From: Nocardia sp. alder85J
Lineage (GTDB): Bacteria; Actinomycetota; Actinomycetes; Mycobacteriales; Mycobacteriaceae
Direction of reading: 5' to 3'
Assembly: GCF_020176955.2 (NCBI RefSeq)
Contig: NZ_JAIUCZ020000004.1
Span: 62,001-126,000 of the forward strand
DNA length: 64,000 bases
This document shows positions 7,606 to 17,229 of the stretch, one piece after another. Made by a program: the position numbers and the translations under genes. Under the pieces are notes generated by a model that made no database searches, had not been told where the DNA came from, and saw only the letters and a program-made list of their open reading frames with translations. Every line of letters begins with the position of its first letter. Position 1 is the first letter of the stretch.

Positions 7606-8433
7606 TCAGACCATCGCGGTGTCGAAGTGCGCGGTGGCGTCCAGGTCGGCGGCCACCGCCGACAGCTTGCCGCGGACAGCCGCCACGGCATCCGCGCCGA
7701 GGGTGAGCCGCAGCGGGGCGCCGGGTACGCCGAGTGTCGCCAGTACGGCGTCGGCGGCCTTGCGCGGATCGCCGTCCTGTTGCTGGTCCGAGGCAGGCAG
7801 GTTGCTGCGGATCGGACCGACGGTGCCGGCATAGTCCGGGATCGCGGCGCCGACGCTGAGCGCGCTCGGATTCGCGAAACCGGTTCGGAACGAGCCCGGT
7901 TCGACGATCAGCACCTGGATTCCCAGCGGATCGACCTCGGCGGCAAGGGCTTCGCTGGCCAGTTCCAGCGCACCCTTCGCCGCGCTGTAGCTGCCGACGC
8001 CCGCGAAGGACAGGAACCCGCCCATGCTGCTCACCTGAACGATCGCCCCGCTGCGGCGTTCCCGCATCTGCGGCAGCACCAACCGGGTGAGCCGCAGCGG
8101 GCCGAAGAACATCACCTCCATGGCATCGCGCAGGTCGGCTTCCGTGGTCTCCTCGATCGCCCCGACGATCCCGTAACCCGCATTGTTCACCAGCACGTCG
8201 ATACGCCCGGCCTCCCGCACCACCTGTTCGGCGGCCGCGGCGTCGCGCACGTCCAGTGCCACCACCCGCACCCGGCCGGGGTGCGCCGACACGACATCGG
8301 CCATGCTCTCCGGCCGCCGGACCGCGGCCACCACCTCGTCGCCGGCGGCCAGGGCCGCCGCGGTGAAGGCGGCGCCGAATCCGCTGTTGGCTCCGGTGAT
8401 CAGCCACCGACGACCCTGCTGCGGCTCGTTCAT
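7606..8433 (-). CDS. Short-chain dehydrogenase/reductase
   Basis: The protein is 275 aa from the ATG at 8433. It is a classical SDR Rossmann enzyme: cofactor turn TGANSGFG (13-20), NNAG (83-86), catalytic Ser in VQVSSMGG (about 135) and YSAAK (Tyr149, Lys153). R39-R40 after the second strand suggests NADP(H). The tail after EPGSFRTGF resembles the oxidoreductase group often annotated as SDR family NAD(P)-dependent with a broad substrate. It is transcribed divergently from the LuxR regulator (8539), which may control it. Confidence 0.92.
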   Translation of the reverse strand: MNEPQQGRRWLITGANSGFGAAFTAAALAAGDEVVAAVRRPESMADVVSAHPGRVRVVALDVRDAAAAEQVVREAGRIDVLVNNAGYGIVGAIEETTEADLRDAMEVMFFGPLRLTRLVLPQMRERRSGAIVQVSSMGGFLSFAGVGSYSAAKGALELASEALAAEVDPLGIQVLIVEPGSFRTGFANPSALSVGAAIPDYAGTVGPIRSNLPASDQQQDGDPRKAADAVLATLGVPGAPLRLTLGADAVAAVRGKLSAVAADLDATAHFDTAMV

Positions 8434-8538
8434 CTCACATCTCTTTCGCTCTGCCCGGCGGTTCCCGCCGCGTCCGCCTATTACGTTGCCCGCCGTGCGG
8501 CCGGGCCGGTATGGCCCAAAGGTGGAATATTGGAGGGG

Positions 8539-9324
8539 GTGAATTCCGCTTTCGCAGCCCCCGGCCGCCGTCCTCGGGCCCTCCCGGCCGGGGAGACGCT
8601 CACTGCCGAGGACTATCGGCGGCTGATCGGAGTGCTGGAATCCGTCGATCACGCGGACGACCTGACGGAGTTCCGGCAGGCGCTCGCGCTGGCATTGCAG
8701 AGTTGGTTCGGCTTCACCGGAGTGGCGGTGCTGCACGGCGATACCTTCTTCGACGCGATCCGCGAGGGCTGCGGCATCCAGGCCGGATACCTGCCCGAGT
8801 TCCTGGACGAATACGCGGCACACTGGGCGACGCACGATCCGTTCCGCTCCGAACACACCGCGCGGCTGCTCGCGGAGCAGGGCGTCGTGCGACTGGCCGA
8901 ACTGGAGCCGGATTCGGAGTTCGTGCGCGATTTCCTCCGCCCGCACGGCATTCGCGACAAGGCCGCCCTGCTCGTGGACGGCGGCGCGGCGGGTGTGCTC
9001 TACGTCGGCATGGCCGCCTGCGACACCGACCGGGTCCCGGACCGGGACATGGCGGTGCTGCGCGCGCTGCGCCGCCACCTGACCCCGCTGGTCATCGATC
9101 AACTCAGCCGCGACCGGGAACGCCGTGCGGCGCAATCCATTTGGCAGCTCACTCCCCGCGAGTGGGAGGTCGCCGACCTCGCCGCCCGCGGCCTCACCAA
9201 CCGGCAGATCGCCCAGCGCCTGTTCATCGGCGTCGACACCGTGAAGAAACACCTGAGCCGGGCGCTCGCCGCGACCTCGTGCACCAGCCGCACGCAACTC
9301 GCTGTGCGGCTCGCCGCCGCCTGA
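8539..9324 (+). CDS. LuxR-family transcriptional regulator
   Basis: The protein is about 261 aa. The N-terminal 190 residues look like a GAF-type sensor (FRQALALALQSWFGFTGVAVLHG, ALLVDGGAAGVLYVGMA), and the C-terminus is a LuxR/NarL helix-turn-helix (LTPREWEVADLAARGLTNRQIAQRLFIGVDTVKKHL). No receiver domain is present. The GTG at 8539 has a purine run (GGAGGGG) only 1-2 nt before it, so the start is uncertain; a TTG at 8530 or a later GTG at 8631 is possible. Divergence from the SDR gene suggests local control. Confidence 0.85.
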   Translation: MNSAFAAPGRRPRALPAGETLTAEDYRRLIGVLESVDHADDLTEFRQALALALQSWFGFTGVAVLHGDTFFDAIREGCGIQAGYLPEFLDEYAAHWATHDPFRSEHTARLLAEQGVVRLAELEPDSEFVRDFLRPHGIRDKAALLVDGGAAGVLYVGMAACDTDRVPDRDMAVLRALRRHLTPLVIDQLSRDRERRAAQSIWQLTPREWEVADLAARGLTNRQIAQRLFIGVDTVKKHLSRALAATSCTSRTQLAVRLAAA

Positions 9325-9331
9325 CCACCGC

Positions 9332-9994
9332 TCAGCGCTGCCCGCCGCGGGCCAGCGACCGGGCCACCTCGGCGGCGACCACCGCGTGCCCGGCCATGGT
9401 CAGGTGGACGCGGTCGGCGCTGAGCCAGCTTTCCCGCAGCCGGGCCGGATGGTCCCAGAATTCGGTGAGCACCGCATCATGGCGTTGTGCCGTCCGCCGT
9501 ACCGCCTCGGCGAATCCGGCGAACAGCGGCCGCAGCGGCGCCATCCGGCCGGTGAAGGCATCGGCGAGGGTGAACATCGACAGCCGCGCCCCGGTCGCGG
9601 CGACCCGCTCACACAGATCGTCGAGATCGGCCTCGACCTTCGCCGGATCCACGCCACGCAGGAACAGATCGTTGCCGCCGCAACAGATGTGGACCAGATC
9701 GGGCCGGAACGCGGTCAGGTCACCGAGCTGCTGTTCGCGGACCTCGGCGATGACCGCGCCCATCCGACCGGTGTTGAGATAGGCCGTCGCCGGATGTGCG
9801 GCCCGCAGTCCGCGCGCCACTCGGTCGGCCCAGGACACGGATTCGTAGCCGGGCCAGGGATCACCGATCCCCTCGGCGATAGAATCACCGATCACCGCGA
9901 ACCGCCGCCACGGCACCTCGCCCAACAGTGTGCGAGTCTCGTTGTCGGACAACAGGAAAGGATCGGTCTGCTCGGTACGGGTAGCAATGCTCAT
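9332..9994 (-). CDS. SGNH/GDSL-family hydrolase
   Basis: The protein is 220 aa from the ATG at 9994. It carries the four SGNH blocks: GDS at 36-38 (nucleophile Ser38), Gly in NTGRMG, GGND at 106-109 and DRVH at 194-197 (Asp and His of the triad). Such enzymes are esterases or lipases of wide specificity. No signal peptide is seen, so it is probably cytoplasmic. Its 3' end comes within 8 bp of the convergent LuxR gene. Confidence 0.9.
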   Translation of the reverse strand: MSIATRTEQTDPFLLSDNETRTLLGEVPWRRFAVIGDSIAEGIGDPWPGYESVSWADRVARGLRAAHPATAYLNTGRMGAVIAEVREQQLGDLTAFRPDLVHICCGGNDLFLRGVDPAKVEADLDDLCERVAATGARLSMFTLADAFTGRMAPLRPLFAGFAEAVRRTAQRHDAVLTEFWDHPARLRESWLSADRVHLTMAGHAVVAAEVARSLARGGQR

Positions 9995-10244
9995 GCGATG
10001 TCGTTCCTGGCGGAGTGGTAGCCCCGCGTGGCGACGTTCCACTGTTGCCTCGGTCCCCGGGTGTACTCGTGTCGTGTTGCGGACGTGAGTGCCGGGGTGC
10101 GCGTGGCGGCATTCTGCCGGAGTCCTCGGCCCCTGCTCATCGGTGGGTGCCGTCGGAGGCCGTGTGATGGATGTGCGCGGTGACGGTCCGCCGTCGCGGC
10201 CCGTCCATCGGAGTGGTCGTGCATGGTGAGGCTGCCTCGACCGT

Positions 10245-11639
10245 TCATGCCGGGACCTCCTCGGCCCGCGTGGGAACCGCGGCGAGAAGGGCTGCGGCGA
10301 GGGCGATGACGGCGCACACCGCGAACAGGGTGTGGAAGGCGGTCAGTGGCGCACCGGGATCGGCGGCGAACACCGCGGCCAGGACCGCGATGCCGAGCGC
10401 GCCGCCGGACTGCCGTGCGGTCACGTTCATCCCCACGCCGGCCGCGAACCGTTGCGGCGGCAGCGATCTCGCGGCGGTGGTGCCCAGCACCGTGATCAGC
10501 AGGCCGATACCGCCACCGCCGAGGAGGCCCGCGGGCACCCACGCCTGCCACAGCGCGGGTGTGGCATCCCAGACGCCGGTGCTCATGTAGAGGGTCGAGG
10601 CGGCGAACATGACCGCGCCGAGGATGCCGAGCAGGCGCTGCCGGCCGGCGGGCGCGCGTCCGGCGAGGACCGCGGTCACCATGGACGCGACGGCCCCGAT
10701 CGTCATGGCCCCGGCCGATTTCAGCACCGAGTAGTGCCATATGCCGTCCAGCCACAGCGGTCCGGCCAGCAGCCACGCGAACATGGCGGCACCGAAGACG
10801 AAAGCCGTCGCGTTCACCAGGGCGTAGGAGTGGCTGCGCCACAACCCGACCGCGATGGCCGGACGCGGATGCCGCCGCGACCGCCACAGCGCCGCCGCCA
10901 GCGCGATCGCCCCGCCGACCCCGACGGTCAGGGTGCGCCAATCGGTCCAGCCCCACTGCTGACCCTCGGTGACGGCCGCGACGATCGCGCCGATGCCCAG
11001 TCCGGTGGCGACGGTGCCGGCGAGATCGGGCAGCCCGTCCCCGTGCCGCTGGTCGCCGGTGGCCAGCCGCAGTCCCGCGAGCAGCAGCAGCGCGGCGATC
11101 GGCACGTTGACGACGAAGACCGAGCGCCAGCCGAACCAGTCCACCAGCGCGCCGCCCACGGCCGGTCCGACCGTGGCGGCGAACCCGCCCGCGGCCGTCC
11201 AGGCGGCCATGGCCGCGCCGATGCGTTCGGGCGGGGTGACGCTCAGCACCAGGCCGAGCCCGGCGGGGATGAGGAAGGCGGCGGCGCCGCCCTGTACGAA
11301 TCGCGCGGCGATCAGCCAGTTCGCGTCGGGGGCGAGTGCGCACAGCAGCGAGGTGAGCGCGAAACCGCCCAGGGCGGACAGGAATACGCGTCCGCGCCCG
11401 AGCGCGTCGGCCAGTTGCCCGGCCGGGGTGAGCAGGGCGGCGAAGGCGACGGCGTAACCGCTGACCACCCAGGTGAGGGTGGTGGCGGCGGTGTGCGGGT
11501 AGTCGCGGGTGATGGCCGGGAAGGCGATGTTCACCACGGACAGGTCGAGGAAGGACATGAAGGCGGCGCCGGAGGCGACCAGCAGAGCCAGGCGGGCGGT
11601 CGGCCGGGTGGCGGTGGGCCGCGAGGACACGTCTGTCAT
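10245..11639 (-). CDS. MFS drug/proton antiporter, DHA2 (EmrB/QacA) type
   Basis: The protein is 464 aa with about 14 hydrophobic segments. It has the antiporter pattern FLDLSVVNIAFPAI in helix 1, motif A GQLADALGRGRVF between helices 2 and 3, and motif C-like GPAVGGALVDW in helix 5. This group exports drugs or other small molecules. It is divergent from a TetR regulator across a region with two palindromes, the usual arrangement for an efflux pump under a local repressor. The substrate cannot be read from sequence. Confidence 0.92.
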   Translation of the reverse strand: MTDVSSRPTATRPTARLALLVASGAAFMSFLDLSVVNIAFPAITRDYPHTAATTLTWVVSGYAVAFAALLTPAGQLADALGRGRVFLSALGGFALTSLLCALAPDANWLIAARFVQGGAAAFLIPAGLGLVLSVTPPERIGAAMAAWTAAGGFAATVGPAVGGALVDWFGWRSVFVVNVPIAALLLLAGLRLATGDQRHGDGLPDLAGTVATGLGIGAIVAAVTEGQQWGWTDWRTLTVGVGGAIALAAALWRSRRHPRPAIAVGLWRSHSYALVNATAFVFGAAMFAWLLAGPLWLDGIWHYSVLKSAGAMTIGAVASMVTAVLAGRAPAGRQRLLGILGAVMFAASTLYMSTGVWDATPALWQAWVPAGLLGGGGIGLLITVLGTTAARSLPPQRFAAGVGMNVTARQSGGALGIAVLAAVFAADPGAPLTAFHTLFAVCAVIALAAALLAAVPTRAEEVPA

Positions 11640-11680
11640 GGGGAGCGACTTTCGCGAGAAGGGCGGGGAAACAAACTGCA

Positions 11681-11722
11681 CGCACGATCGTGCGTATTGT
11701 TGAAAAGTACGACCGATCGTTC
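11681..11722. promoter_or_regulatory. Palindromes between MFS and TetR genes, probable TetR operator
   Basis: CGCACGATCGTGCG (11681-11694) is a perfect 14-bp palindrome. GACCGATCGTTC (11711-11722) is a second, imperfect dyad with the same CGATCG core. Both lie in the divergent promoter region. Repressor binding here is inferred. Confidence 0.6.
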
Positions 11723-11754
11723 ACATATGCAAGACGGGAGCGCAAAATGGAGGG

Positions 11755-12384
11755 GTGGCAGACCTCGCGCAGACCTCCGAACAGCAGATATCGGATCGAC
11801 GACTGCTGAAGGGCGCGCGAGCGCGCGCGGCCATCGCCCGGCGCGCCGCGGAAGTGGCCTCGGTGGAGGGCCTGACCGGATTGAGCCTGGGCAACCTCGC
11901 CGCCGATCTGGGCGTGAGCAAATCCGGGGTGGCGACCCTGTTCCGGACCAAGGAGAACCTGCAACTGGCCGCGGTACAGGCGGCGCGGGAGATGTTCATC
12001 GACGCGGTCGTCCGCCCCGCCCTGACCGCGCCGCGAGGCTTGCCACGGCTGCGCGCACTCGTCGAACACTGGTTCACTTACATCAGCGAGCCGATCCTGC
12101 CCGGCGGTTGTTTCCGCAGCCAGTGCATGACGGAGTTCGACAGCCGCCCCGGCCCGGTGCGCGACGCGCTCGCTGCCGATCGCGCCGACTGGTTCGCGGT
12201 GCTGGAGAAGGAGATTCGCCGCGCACAGGAACAGGGTGCGCTGGCCGGGCTCGAGCCGCACGCGCTCGCCTTCCACCTGGACGCCCTCATGAGCGCCGCG
12301 AATTCGGCCGCGCGGATGGGCGATTCGACCGGTATCCCCACCGCGCACACCATCGTCACCGCCCTGATCGGCGCGGCGGCGTAA
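11755..12384 (+). CDS. TetR/AcrR-family regulator
   Basis: The protein is 209 aa. The N-terminal helix-turn-helix is GLSLGNLAADLGVSKSGVATLFRTKENL, and the all-helical ligand-binding half has the TetR_C conserved Cys-bearing segment GGCFRSQCMTEF. It is divergent from the DHA2 pump and likely represses it. The GTG start follows ATGGAGGG with almost no spacing, so the exact start is uncertain. Confidence 0.88.
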   Translation: MADLAQTSEQQISDRRLLKGARARAAIARRAAEVASVEGLTGLSLGNLAADLGVSKSGVATLFRTKENLQLAAVQAAREMFIDAVVRPALTAPRGLPRLRALVEHWFTYISEPILPGGCFRSQCMTEFDSRPGPVRDALAADRADWFAVLEKEIRRAQEQGALAGLEPHALAFHLDALMSAANSAARMGDSTGIPTAHTIVTALIGAAA

Positions 12385-12492
12385 CAGCGCACCGCGGATT
12401 CGGCTGCCGCACGGACCCGGTTCACTCCGGACGATGCGCGCGTGCCGGGCCCGGATTCGCCGCGCGATCGGCGGCCTGGGCACTATCGAGGG

Positions 12493-13023
12493 GTGAGTTC
12501 AGGTGTGAACGGGTTCGAGATCAGGCCGGCGCGGGCGACGGAGTTCGAGACGATCGGGGCGCTGACCGTCTCGGTGTATCTGGGCGAGGGGCATGTGCAC
12601 CCGGACAGTCCCTATCTGGCCGAACTGCTGGACACGGCGACCCGGGCGCGTTCGGCCGAGGTGCTGGTGGCGGTGCGCGACGGCGAGGTGCTCGGCTCGC
12701 TCACCGTCGCCGAGCCGGGAACCCCGTACGCCGATATCGCCCGGCCGGACGAACTGGAATTCCGGATGCTCGCCGTCGCGAAGGCCGCGCGCGGGCAGGG
12801 GATCGGCGGCGCGCTGGTCGGCGCCGTCCTCGACGCGGCGCGTGTGGGCGGATATCCGGCGGTGATCCTGACCACCATGGAGACCATGGCCGACGCCCGG
12901 CGCATCTACGAACGGATCGGTTTCGTCCATGTCCCGGAACGGGACTGGAGTACCGGATCGGGCAAACCCCTGACGGTGATGCGCTTCGCCCTGCGCACAC
13001 CGGGCCCAGCACGTGTCGAATGA
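12493..13023 (+). CDS. GNAT-family N-acetyltransferase
   Basis: The protein is 176 aa from a GTG with GAGGGG just before it. The acetyl-CoA-binding motif A is FRMLAVAKAARGQGIGGALV (R/QxxGxG/A), followed by motif B around YERIGFVHVPERDW. The substrate is unknown. The stop is 17 bp from that of the convergent ACT-domain gene. Confidence 0.9.
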   Translation: MSSGVNGFEIRPARATEFETIGALTVSVYLGEGHVHPDSPYLAELLDTATRARSAEVLVAVRDGEVLGSLTVAEPGTPYADIARPDELEFRMLAVAKAARGQGIGGALVGAVLDAARVGGYPAVILTTMETMADARRIYERIGFVHVPERDWSTGSGKPLTVMRFALRTPGPARVE

Positions 13024-13039
13024 CACGTGTTGCCCGATG

Positions 13040-13690
13040 TCAGCCCAGGACCGTGGCGATGATCCCGGCCAGATAACCCAGCCGGGCGATTTCCGACGGC
13101 CGGAAGTCCGGACCGCCGGGGCGACCGAGCAGCAACACCTTGCCGGTGTTGCCGAGCGGCGCCGCGGCCAGCTTCGTGTCCATGTCCCGCCAGATCTGCG
13201 GCACCCAATCGGCCTCGCCGTCGAGCACCAGCGGCTTCTCCAGCGGCATCCACGGCGCCGAGGCGGCCTGGGTCTCGGGTGCGCTGGGGCTGCCGACCAC
13301 GCGGTAGGCGCCCTGCGACCCGATGTCCACCACCGTGCACCAGCCGACGCGCAGTACCCGGGGTACGCCGTCGACCAGCACCTGCAACCGGTCGTCGCGA
13401 GCGCTGGCGACCTGATCGATGAGTTCCAGTTCGCGGTGGGTGTCCAGCATCCCGGAGTACGGCCGTAGCGAATCCACGTGCACATCGGCCAGTGATTCGG
13501 CGGCGGTGATCAGGGTGTCGGGCAGGGCGCCCGTAGGCACCTCCACCACCAGGTCGTCGATCGCATAACCGGCGCCGCGTTCGACCACGTCCAGCGACAG
13601 GATGTCGGCACCGACGCTGCCCAACGCGAGTGCGAGTGAGCCGAGACTTCCTGGGCGATCCGGAAGTTGCACGCGAAGCAAGAATGACAC
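13040..13690 (-). CDS. ACT-domain amino-acid-binding protein (Rv3013-like)
   Basis: The protein is 216 aa with a GTG start. The N-terminus is an ACT domain: LLRVQLPDRPGSLGSLALALGSVGADILSLDV, with the Gly turn used for small-ligand binding. A second ACT-like part follows, then a C-terminal region ending LGYLAGIIATVLG. Family knowledge places a similar gene between ligA and gatC in mycobacteria on the opposite strand from both, as here. A regulatory role sensing amino acids is inferred. Confidence 0.85.
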   Translation of the reverse strand: MSFLLRVQLPDRPGSLGSLALALGSVGADILSLDVVERGAGYAIDDLVVEVPTGALPDTLITAAESLADVHVDSLRPYSGMLDTHRELELIDQVASARDDRLQVLVDGVPRVLRVGWCTVVDIGSQGAYRVVGSPSAPETQAASAPWMPLEKPLVLDGEADWVPQIWRDMDTKLAAAPLGNTGKVLLLGRPGGPDFRPSEIARLGYLAGIIATVLG

Positions 13691-13953
13691 GTGCGTCCCT
13701 TCCTTTCTGGTGCAACCGGGGCCATGGACGGATACCCGAGTCTCGCAATACTTACACCCACCGCCTCGGACAATCGAGCCGAAGCGCGCGGGGCGGCCGA
13801 TGACACCGGCCGATACCGGTAATTGTGCCTGTGCGGCCGCCTCCTGTGCACGAGTTGTCCGACGGACTCGCTAGGCTGTATCCGTCCCGCTCGACGGCCG
13901 CTGCGCCGCGCGGGGCGGATCAGTACCTCAATCTGCTGAAAGGGGTCCCCGCG

Positions 13954-14250
13954 GTGCCCGCCATCTCCCGCGACGAGGTCGCACACCTCGCCCGGTTGTC
14001 CCGGCTCGCCCTGACCGACGACGAGCTCGACCTGTATGCGGGGCAGTTGGATTCGATCCTCAGCCACGTCCAGGTCATCTCGCAGGTCGCCGCCGATGTT
14101 CCGGCCACCGCGTCGCCGAATCCCGCCACGAACGTGACCCGTCCCGACGTGGTCGAGCCGTGCCTGAGCCCGGGCGCGGCGCTGTCCGGCGCGCCCGCGG
14201 TGGACGAGCAGCGGTTCCTGGTCCCGCAGATCCTGGGGGAGGGCGAATGA
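13954..14250 (+). CDS. gatC: Asp-tRNA(Asn)/Glu-tRNA(Gln) amidotransferase subunit C
   Basis: The protein is 98 aa, the usual GatC length. It wraps GatA and GatB in the GatCAB complex that converts Glu-tRNA(Gln) and Asp-tRNA(Asn). Conserved EVAHLARLSRLALTDDEL is at the N-terminus, and RPDVVEPCLS then DEQRFLVPQILGE towards the end. The GTG start gives the family N-terminus; TAGGCT at 13872-13877 could be the -10 box. Its TGA overlaps the gatA ATG (ATGA at 14247-14250), so the two are translationally coupled. Confidence 0.95.
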   Translation: MPAISRDEVAHLARLSRLALTDDELDLYAGQLDSILSHVQVISQVAADVPATASPNPATNVTRPDVVEPCLSPGAALSGAPAVDEQRFLVPQILGEGE

Positions 14251-15716
14251 GCGAGCTGACCAAGCTCTCCGCGGCCGAGCTGGCGGAGAAGATCCACGCC
14301 CGCGAGGTGTCCTCGGTCGAGGTCACCGAGGCGCACCTGCGGCGCATCGCGGAGGTCGACGGCGAACTGCACGCGTTCCTGCACGTGGCCGGCGAGCAGG
14401 CCCTGCGCACCGCCGCCGAGGTGGACAGCGCGGTCGCCGCCGGGACCGTCGCCTCGCCGCTGGCCGGGGTGCCGCTGGCGCTGAAGGACATCTTCACCAC
14501 CACCGACATGCCCACCACCTGCGCCTCCAAGATCCTGGAGGGCTGGGTCGCGCCCTACGACGCGACGGTCACGGCCAAGCTGCGCGCGGCGGGCATCCCG
14601 ATCCTGGGCAAGACCAACCTGGACGAGTTCGCGATGGGTTCCTCCACGGAGAACTCCGCGTTCGGTCCCACCCGCAACCCGTGGGACACCAGCCGCATCC
14701 CCGGCGGCTCCGGCGGCGGTTCGGCCGCCGCGCTGGCCTCCTATCAGGCGCCGCTGGCCATCGGCACCGACACCGGCGGTTCGATCCGGCAGCCGGCCGC
14801 GGTGACGGCCACCGTCGGCACCAAGCCCACCTACGGCACGGTGTCGCGCTACGGCCTGGTGGCCTGCGCCTCGTCGCTGGACCAGGGCGGTCCGTGCGGC
14901 CGCACCGTGCTCGACACGGCACTGCTGCACCAGGTCATCGCCGGGTACGACCCGAAGGATTCCACCTCCCGCAACGTCCCGGTGCCCGATGTGGTGGCCG
15001 CGGCCCGCGAGGGTGCACGCTCCGATCTGCGCGGCATCAAGGTCGGCGTGGTGAAGGAGCTGCACTCCGACAGCTACCAGCCGGGCGTCATCTCCTCCTT
15101 CGACACCGCTGTCGCCACCCTGAAAGATCTCGGCGCCGACGTCGTCGAGGTGTCCTGCCCGCACTTCGAGCACGCGCTGCCCGCCTACTACCTGATCCTG
15201 CCCAGTGAGGTGTCCTCGAACCTGGCCCGGTTCGACGCCATGCGCTACGGCCTGCGCGTCGGCGACGACGGCCGGCACAGCGCCGAACAGGTGATGGCCG
15301 CCACCCGCGAGGCGGGCTTCGGCCCGGAGGTCAAGCGCCGCATCATGATCGGCACCTACGCGCTGTCGGCCGGCTACTACGACGCCTTCTACGGTCAGGC
15401 CCTCAAGGTCCGCACCCTGATCGCGCAGGACTTCGACCGGGCCTACGAGCAGGTCGACGTGCTGGTCTCGCCGACCAGCCCGTTCACCCCGTGGAAGCTG
15501 GGCGAGAAGGTCGACGACCCGCTGGCGATGTACCTCTCCGACCTCTGCACCCTGCCGACCAACCTGGCCGGTCATTGCGCGATGTCGGTGCCGTCCGGCC
15601 TCAGCCAGGACGACGGCATGCCCGTCGGCCTCCAGATCATGGCCCCGGCCCTGGCCGACGACCGGCTGTACCGGGTGGGCGCGGCCTACGAGGCCGCCCG
15701 CGGCGCGATCGTCTAG
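14247..15716 (+). CDS. gatA: Asp-tRNA(Asn)/Glu-tRNA(Gln) amidotransferase subunit A
   Basis: The protein is 489 aa and is the amidase subunit that releases ammonia from glutamine for GatB. The amidase signature is complete: catalytic Lys in VPLALKDIF, then GGSGGGSAAALAS and DTGGSIRQPA, which hold the two catalytic serines of the Ser-cisSer-Lys triad. The C-terminal NLAGHCAMSVPSG segment is typical. It overlaps gatC by 4 bp. In the related mycobacterial order pfkA and gatB would follow; here about 11.6 kb intervenes before pfkA and about 26 kb before gatB. Confidence 0.97.
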   Translation: MSELTKLSAAELAEKIHAREVSSVEVTEAHLRRIAEVDGELHAFLHVAGEQALRTAAEVDSAVAAGTVASPLAGVPLALKDIFTTTDMPTTCASKILEGWVAPYDATVTAKLRAAGIPILGKTNLDEFAMGSSTENSAFGPTRNPWDTSRIPGGSGGGSAAALASYQAPLAIGTDTGGSIRQPAAVTATVGTKPTYGTVSRYGLVACASSLDQGGPCGRTVLDTALLHQVIAGYDPKDSTSRNVPVPDVVAAAREGARSDLRGIKVGVVKELHSDSYQPGVISSFDTAVATLKDLGADVVEVSCPHFEHALPAYYLILPSEVSSNLARFDAMRYGLRVGDDGRHSAEQVMAATREAGFGPEVKRRIMIGTYALSAGYYDAFYGQALKVRTLIAQDFDRAYEQVDVLVSPTSPFTPWKLGEKVDDPLAMYLSDLCTLPTNLAGHCAMSVPSGLSQDDGMPVGLQIMAPALADDRLYRVGAAYEAARGAIV

Positions 15717-15730
15717 TACGACAGCGGGTT

Positions 15731-15760
15731 TCGGTGAGCACCCGGGTGGGTGCTCACCGA
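15731..15760. terminator. Hairpin after gatA, 13-bp arms
   Basis: TCGGTGAGCACCC (15731-15743) pairs with GGGTGCTCACCGA (15748-15760). It lies between the convergent gatA and Abhydrolase_9 genes. There is no strong T run. Confidence 0.65.
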
Positions 15761-15857
15761 TACGAGGGCTCGGACGCGCACCGTGGGCTCGGCCATTCGC
15801 GCGATTCGATCGTGCCGGAACGCCGGTGATTCGGTCCGTGCTGTTCCGGAGCTCCGC

Positions 15858-17222
15858 TCAGCAGGTCGCCATGGCGGTGCCCTGATCGATGCCGTAGCGA
15901 TGGCCGTGGCCCGGTGGCGGGGCGAGGGCGCCGAGCAGGTCGACGGACGTCTGCACGAAGCTGATCACCGGTAGCCAGCCGGGTCGCGGCGCGTCGTCGC
16001 GAGTGCCGGTGAGATCGGGTGCGCGCCACAGTAATCGGAGCGACCAGCGGACCACCGGGTCGGAGGAGTTGGCGAGGACCGTCGCATGCGCGCGGTGCAC
16101 CCGGTTCGCCGGCGGTCCGGCCCAGACCGCGGCACAGATCCGATGGCGCTGATCTTCCTCACCGGTGAAGATCGCGCTGCCGGCCGCCGCCCCGAGACTC
16201 TGGCCGTACAGGTAGAGCTTCGGCCGACCGCCGAGTTCACCCACCCGCTGTTCGACGGCCGTGAACAGGGCGCGCGCCGACTTCTCCGCGGCGGCCCGGC
16301 CGAACAGGAACGTCGCCCAGCTCGGCGCCTCCGAATACTGCAAGCCGACCAGCGCGACATCGCCACCGAACCGCTCGTCCAACCCGGCCGCCGCGCGCGC
16401 GTCGATCCAGCCGGATCCGGTCGGCACCACCACGACCAGATTGCCGCGCGTCAGCCCCCCGGACCGCTCGAGCTCCCGGACCGCCAGATCCACCCGGGCC
16501 GCCAGATCGGGCGCGGACTCCAGACCGACGTACACGCGGACCGACCGACTCGGTGATCCGGTCACGAACCGCCTGCCCTCCACCCCCAGTGACGGCCAGC
16601 TGACCGCCGACACCGCACTGCCCGACCGGCTCGCGGAAACCGGTTGCACCACGGCCGGATCCATCGCCGCATTGGCCGCCGCATACGCCGAACGCCGCCA
16701 CTCGGCCACGGTCGGCAACAGCACGAACTGCGCGGCGAGCACTGCCACCACCACCAGCCCGACTCCGCGCGCCGCTCCCAATCGCCGCCACACCCACCGG
16801 AATCCGCGCGCGACACCGACCAGGACACCCACCACGAGTGCGGCCCCGAGCAGGCAGCGCGGCCAATACCAGAGATCCGTATCGGGCAGCCCCATCGCCG
16901 CCCGCAGCGCATTCTGCCATTGCCGGGCATGCGCGACGGAAACCCCGACGGCGAGCACACCGAGCCCGAAGGCCACGGCCCGCCATGCCTCCGAACCCTC
17001 GGACCCGTTCCGCCGCACCACCATCCGCACCCCGGCCGCCGCCGCCAGCGCCGCCGCGACCAGAACGCCGGTCAGCAATCCCTGCGCGGTCGCGGTACGT
17101 GGCAACAACCCCGGTGCCAGCGACACCGCGGCGCCGACGCCCACCGCCAGGCTTGTCGCGGGTCGCGGGAGACGCCGCACCGGCGTATCTCCGATCATTC
17201 GAAACACCCTGTTCCAGCACAT
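15858..17222 (-). CDS. Membrane alpha/beta-hydrolase, Abhydrolase_9 family
   Basis: The protein is 454 aa. The N-terminal ~200 residues hold four or five hydrophobic helices (for example LAVGVGAAVSLAPGLLPR, CLLGAALVVGVLVGVARG, GVGLVVVAVLAAQFVLLP). The C-terminal half is an alpha/beta-hydrolase with VVVVPTGSGWID, YGQSLGAAAG (nucleophile elbow with Ser) and SSDPVVRWSLRLLW. This matches Abhydrolase_9 with its N-terminal membrane domain, seen in actinobacteria. Enzymatic role unknown. The ATG at 17222 is used; 17198 is also possible. Confidence 0.8.
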   Translation of the reverse strand: MCWNRVFRMIGDTPVRRLPRPATSLAVGVGAAVSLAPGLLPRTATAQGLLTGVLVAAALAAAAGVRMVVRRNGSEGSEAWRAVAFGLGVLAVGVSVAHARQWQNALRAAMGLPDTDLWYWPRCLLGAALVVGVLVGVARGFRWVWRRLGAARGVGLVVVAVLAAQFVLLPTVAEWRRSAYAAANAAMDPAVVQPVSASRSGSAVSAVSWPSLGVEGRRFVTGSPSRSVRVYVGLESAPDLAARVDLAVRELERSGGLTRGNLVVVVPTGSGWIDARAAAGLDERFGGDVALVGLQYSEAPSWATFLFGRAAAEKSARALFTAVEQRVGELGGRPKLYLYGQSLGAAAGSAIFTGEEDQRHRICAAVWAGPPANRVHRAHATVLANSSDPVVRWSLRLLWRAPDLTGTRDDAPRPGWLPVISFVQTSVDLLGALAPPPGHGHRYGIDQGTAMATC

Positions 17223-17229
17223 GAGCGGA